A stretch of DNA of 6,827 nucleotides from Deltaproteobacteria bacterium. GTDB lineage: Bacteria; Myxococcota_A; UBA9160. Location of the stretch: contig DOUU01000051.1 of the NCBI GenBank assembly GCA_003520425.1, positions 15,347-22,173 on the forward strand, given 5' to 3'. The translations under genes were made by a program, and so were the position numbers. Below, piece after piece: positions 5,574 to 6,827 of this stretch. The notes under the pieces were generated by a model, which was given only the letters and a program-made list of their open reading frames with translations, was not told the DNA's origin and did no database searches. How positions within the stretch are numbered: the first letter of the stretch is position 1; the number at the start of each line of letters is the position of its first letter.

Positions 5574-6827
5574 CTAGCGAACTGCGAGCGTCAGGATCTG
5601 CCAGGGCCGGAGCGCGATCACCGCTCCCCCGCCCCCGGGTGCGTCCGCGCACTCTGTCGGGTCCGGGCGGCCTGCGAGATCGACGGGTACGAGCGTGCGA
5701 ACGGGAGAACCGTGCCATCGCACCGTCACCTTGCGATGGCGGCCTCCCGCTTCGTAAAGACGCACCAGAGGACCAGGGCCAGCCTCAGGCTCGATGGCCG
5801 AAACCACCACTTCAGGATCGTCAATCTCGACAAGGCGTGCTCCGTCCGCAAGTTGCGCTTCCCCCGCACCACCGCGCACGAACGCCATCGGCGGATACGC
5901 AAACGCGTGTGCGTGGGCCACGCGCATCGGATCCCCATCGGGATGGGAGAAGAGCGCGAACTCGGCACGATGCCAACCGAGCACCTGGGCGCCCGGGGTG
6001 GGGAATAGCGGCCCCGCCGGGCCAGGACGCAGGCTGAGGCCGCCCTGTGAGAGCCAGCCTACGGCGCGCAGCAGGGTGAGCGCCAAAGACGTCGTCCCAT
6101 CGACTTCGCGCACGGCTTCGACCTCCGAGGTGCCGCGATTCGCCACGGTGAGGGCGCTTGTGCCGTCGCAAATCGTGGCGAAGGTTCGCTCGGGACACGC
6201 TCCGATCGGAAACTCGGCGGGCTGCGTGCTTCCGAAATCGGTCGGCTTTGGATCGATCGGCCGCCTCGCGATCTCAAAGGCGGACTCCACCTCGAAGCGC
6301 CGCGCTGCAAACGGGGCGCGGACGTGAAGCCGCACCCGGTGATCCTTCGCAGTGTTCTCGAGGGTCACCTCGACGTCTACGCGGTCGAGCCCCGAGGCAA
6401 GTCGCACGAGAATGCGCGCAGGCAGTTCCACTTGCTTTTCGCTGCGCGCCTTGCGGTCTGGCGTCAATGACCCGGGCACGCGGTACCAAAGATCCATCGC
6501 AATCGCAGCTTCTGGGACCGCACCTCCAAGGACGCGCACCCGCGCGCGGTGGGGCCGCTCAACCGCTGCAGCGCCTCGAACCGGATCAAAGTTGTATTCG
6601 TCTCCTCGGTCGCCTTCAGAGACCAGGCGAAGGGCGTCGCGGACCACCGTTCCAGCCTCCAGGCGCGTGAGTTCGACCTCTCCACTTGCGCTCGCTTCCA
6701 CCTGCCAGAATGCGTTCCGGATCCGTGCTCCACCGGTGGAGGTGCGCTCTGCGAGAACGCGGTCGTCGGAACGGCGCCTGCCGCGCGCCAGGGAGTACAC
6801 GCGCAGGCCATGGCCAGGAAAGTTGTG
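5574..6827 (-). CDS. GH38-family alpha-mannosidase-like glycoside hydrolase, C-terminal part (5' end outside window)
   Basis: The frame is open to the right edge, so this is a partial gene: 417 residues ending in TAG. The visible part matches the C-terminal beta-domains of GH38 enzymes (alpha-mannosidases and mannosylglycerate hydrolases). Family-like motifs, in fragment numbering, are DRGDEYNFDPV (about 73-83), ENTAKDHRVR (157-166, the usual N-x-x-x-DHRLR type), LLRAVGWLS (252-260), TPGAQVLG (277-284) and a closing stretch ALRPWQILTLAVR. The catalytic N-terminal domain, with the metal site and nucleophile aspartate, lies outside the window, so activity and linkage cannot be judged. GH38 enzymes release alpha-linked mannose with retention of configuration and usually act in the cytoplasm in bacteria. 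The gene ends 289 bases before the EPS operon on the same strand, so it may process mannose-containing glycans of the same locus, but that is inference. A GTG at 6800 exists in frame but family homology continues upstream of it, so it is not the start. Confidence 0.88.
   Translation of the reverse strand, partial: HNFPGHGLRVYSLARGRRRSDDRVLAERTSTGGARIRNAFWQVEASASGEVELTRLEAGTVVRDALRLVSEGDRGDEYNFDPVRGAAAVERPHRARVRVLGGAVPEAAIAMDLWYRVPGSLTPDRKARSEKQVELPARILVRLASGLDRVDVEVTLENTAKDHRVRLHVRAPFAARRFEVESAFEIARRPIDPKPTDFGSTQPAEFPIGACPERTFATICDGTSALTVANRGTSEVEAVREVDGTTSLALTLLRAVGWLSQGGLSLRPGPAGPLFPTPGAQVLGWHRAEFALFSHPDGDPMRVAHAHAFAYPPMAFVRGGAGEAQLADGARLVEIDDPEVVVSAIEPEAGPGPLVRLYEAGGRHRKVTVRWHGSPVRTLVPVDLAGRPDPTECADAPGGGGAVIALRPWQILTLAVR

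Noticed and set aside
5329..5718. A 129-codon minus-strand frame spanning the intergenic gap and the end of the GH38 gene
   Set aside because: Its first half is an out-of-frame reading of the GH38 codons and the rest is Arg/Pro/Ser-rich without a motif or convincing start.

Overview
The window reads as part of an exopolysaccharide (EPS) or capsule assembly and export locus from a GC-rich Gram-negative bacterium. The Gram-negative call rests on a Wza-type outer-membrane export protein, a predicted outer-membrane beta-barrel and a Wzc-type inner-membrane co-polymerase fused to a tyrosine kinase. The lineage cannot be fixed from this sequence. Myxobacteria, related deltaproteobacterial phyla and other GC-rich proteobacteria are all possible. 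All five genes lie on the minus strand, so transcription runs from high to low coordinates. No RNA gene, insertion sequence, CRISPR array or phage gene is visible.

Layout in the direction of transcription: (1) 6827-5574 is the C-terminal part of a glycoside hydrolase family 38 (alpha-mannosidase-like) protein, cut by the right window edge. (2) 5573-5285 is a 289-base non-coding gap with two perfect inverted repeats, the only room for a promoter for the genes that follow. (3) 5284-3935 is a secreted protein of unknown function that appears to hold two related helix plus beta-sandwich (carbohydrate-binding-like) units. (4) 3932-2697 is an outer-membrane beta-barrel protein. (5) 2743-1784 is a Wza-like polysaccharide export protein (OPX) with a Poly_export domain and two SLBB domains but no lipobox. 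(6) 1757-1 is a Wzc-like chain-length determinant fused to a BY-kinase, cut by the left edge before its C-terminal tyrosine tail.

The last four genes overlap or nearly touch: a 4-base overlap or a 2-base gap, then a 47-base overlap, then a 26-base gap holding a strong Shine-Dalgarno sequence. They look like one translationally coupled operon. The expected division of labour is that the Wzc-like protein controls polymerisation in the inner membrane, the OPX protein carries the polymer through the periplasm, the beta-barrel provides or helps the outer-membrane exit, and the duplicated secreted protein touches the polymer or the machine in the periplasm. The GH38 enzyme may belong to the same polysaccharide locus but has its own transcription context.

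The two most interesting points are the lipobox-less, short OPX protein next to a beta-barrel, which suggests a two-part outer-membrane exporter, and the uncharacterised duplicated secreted protein that leads the operon.
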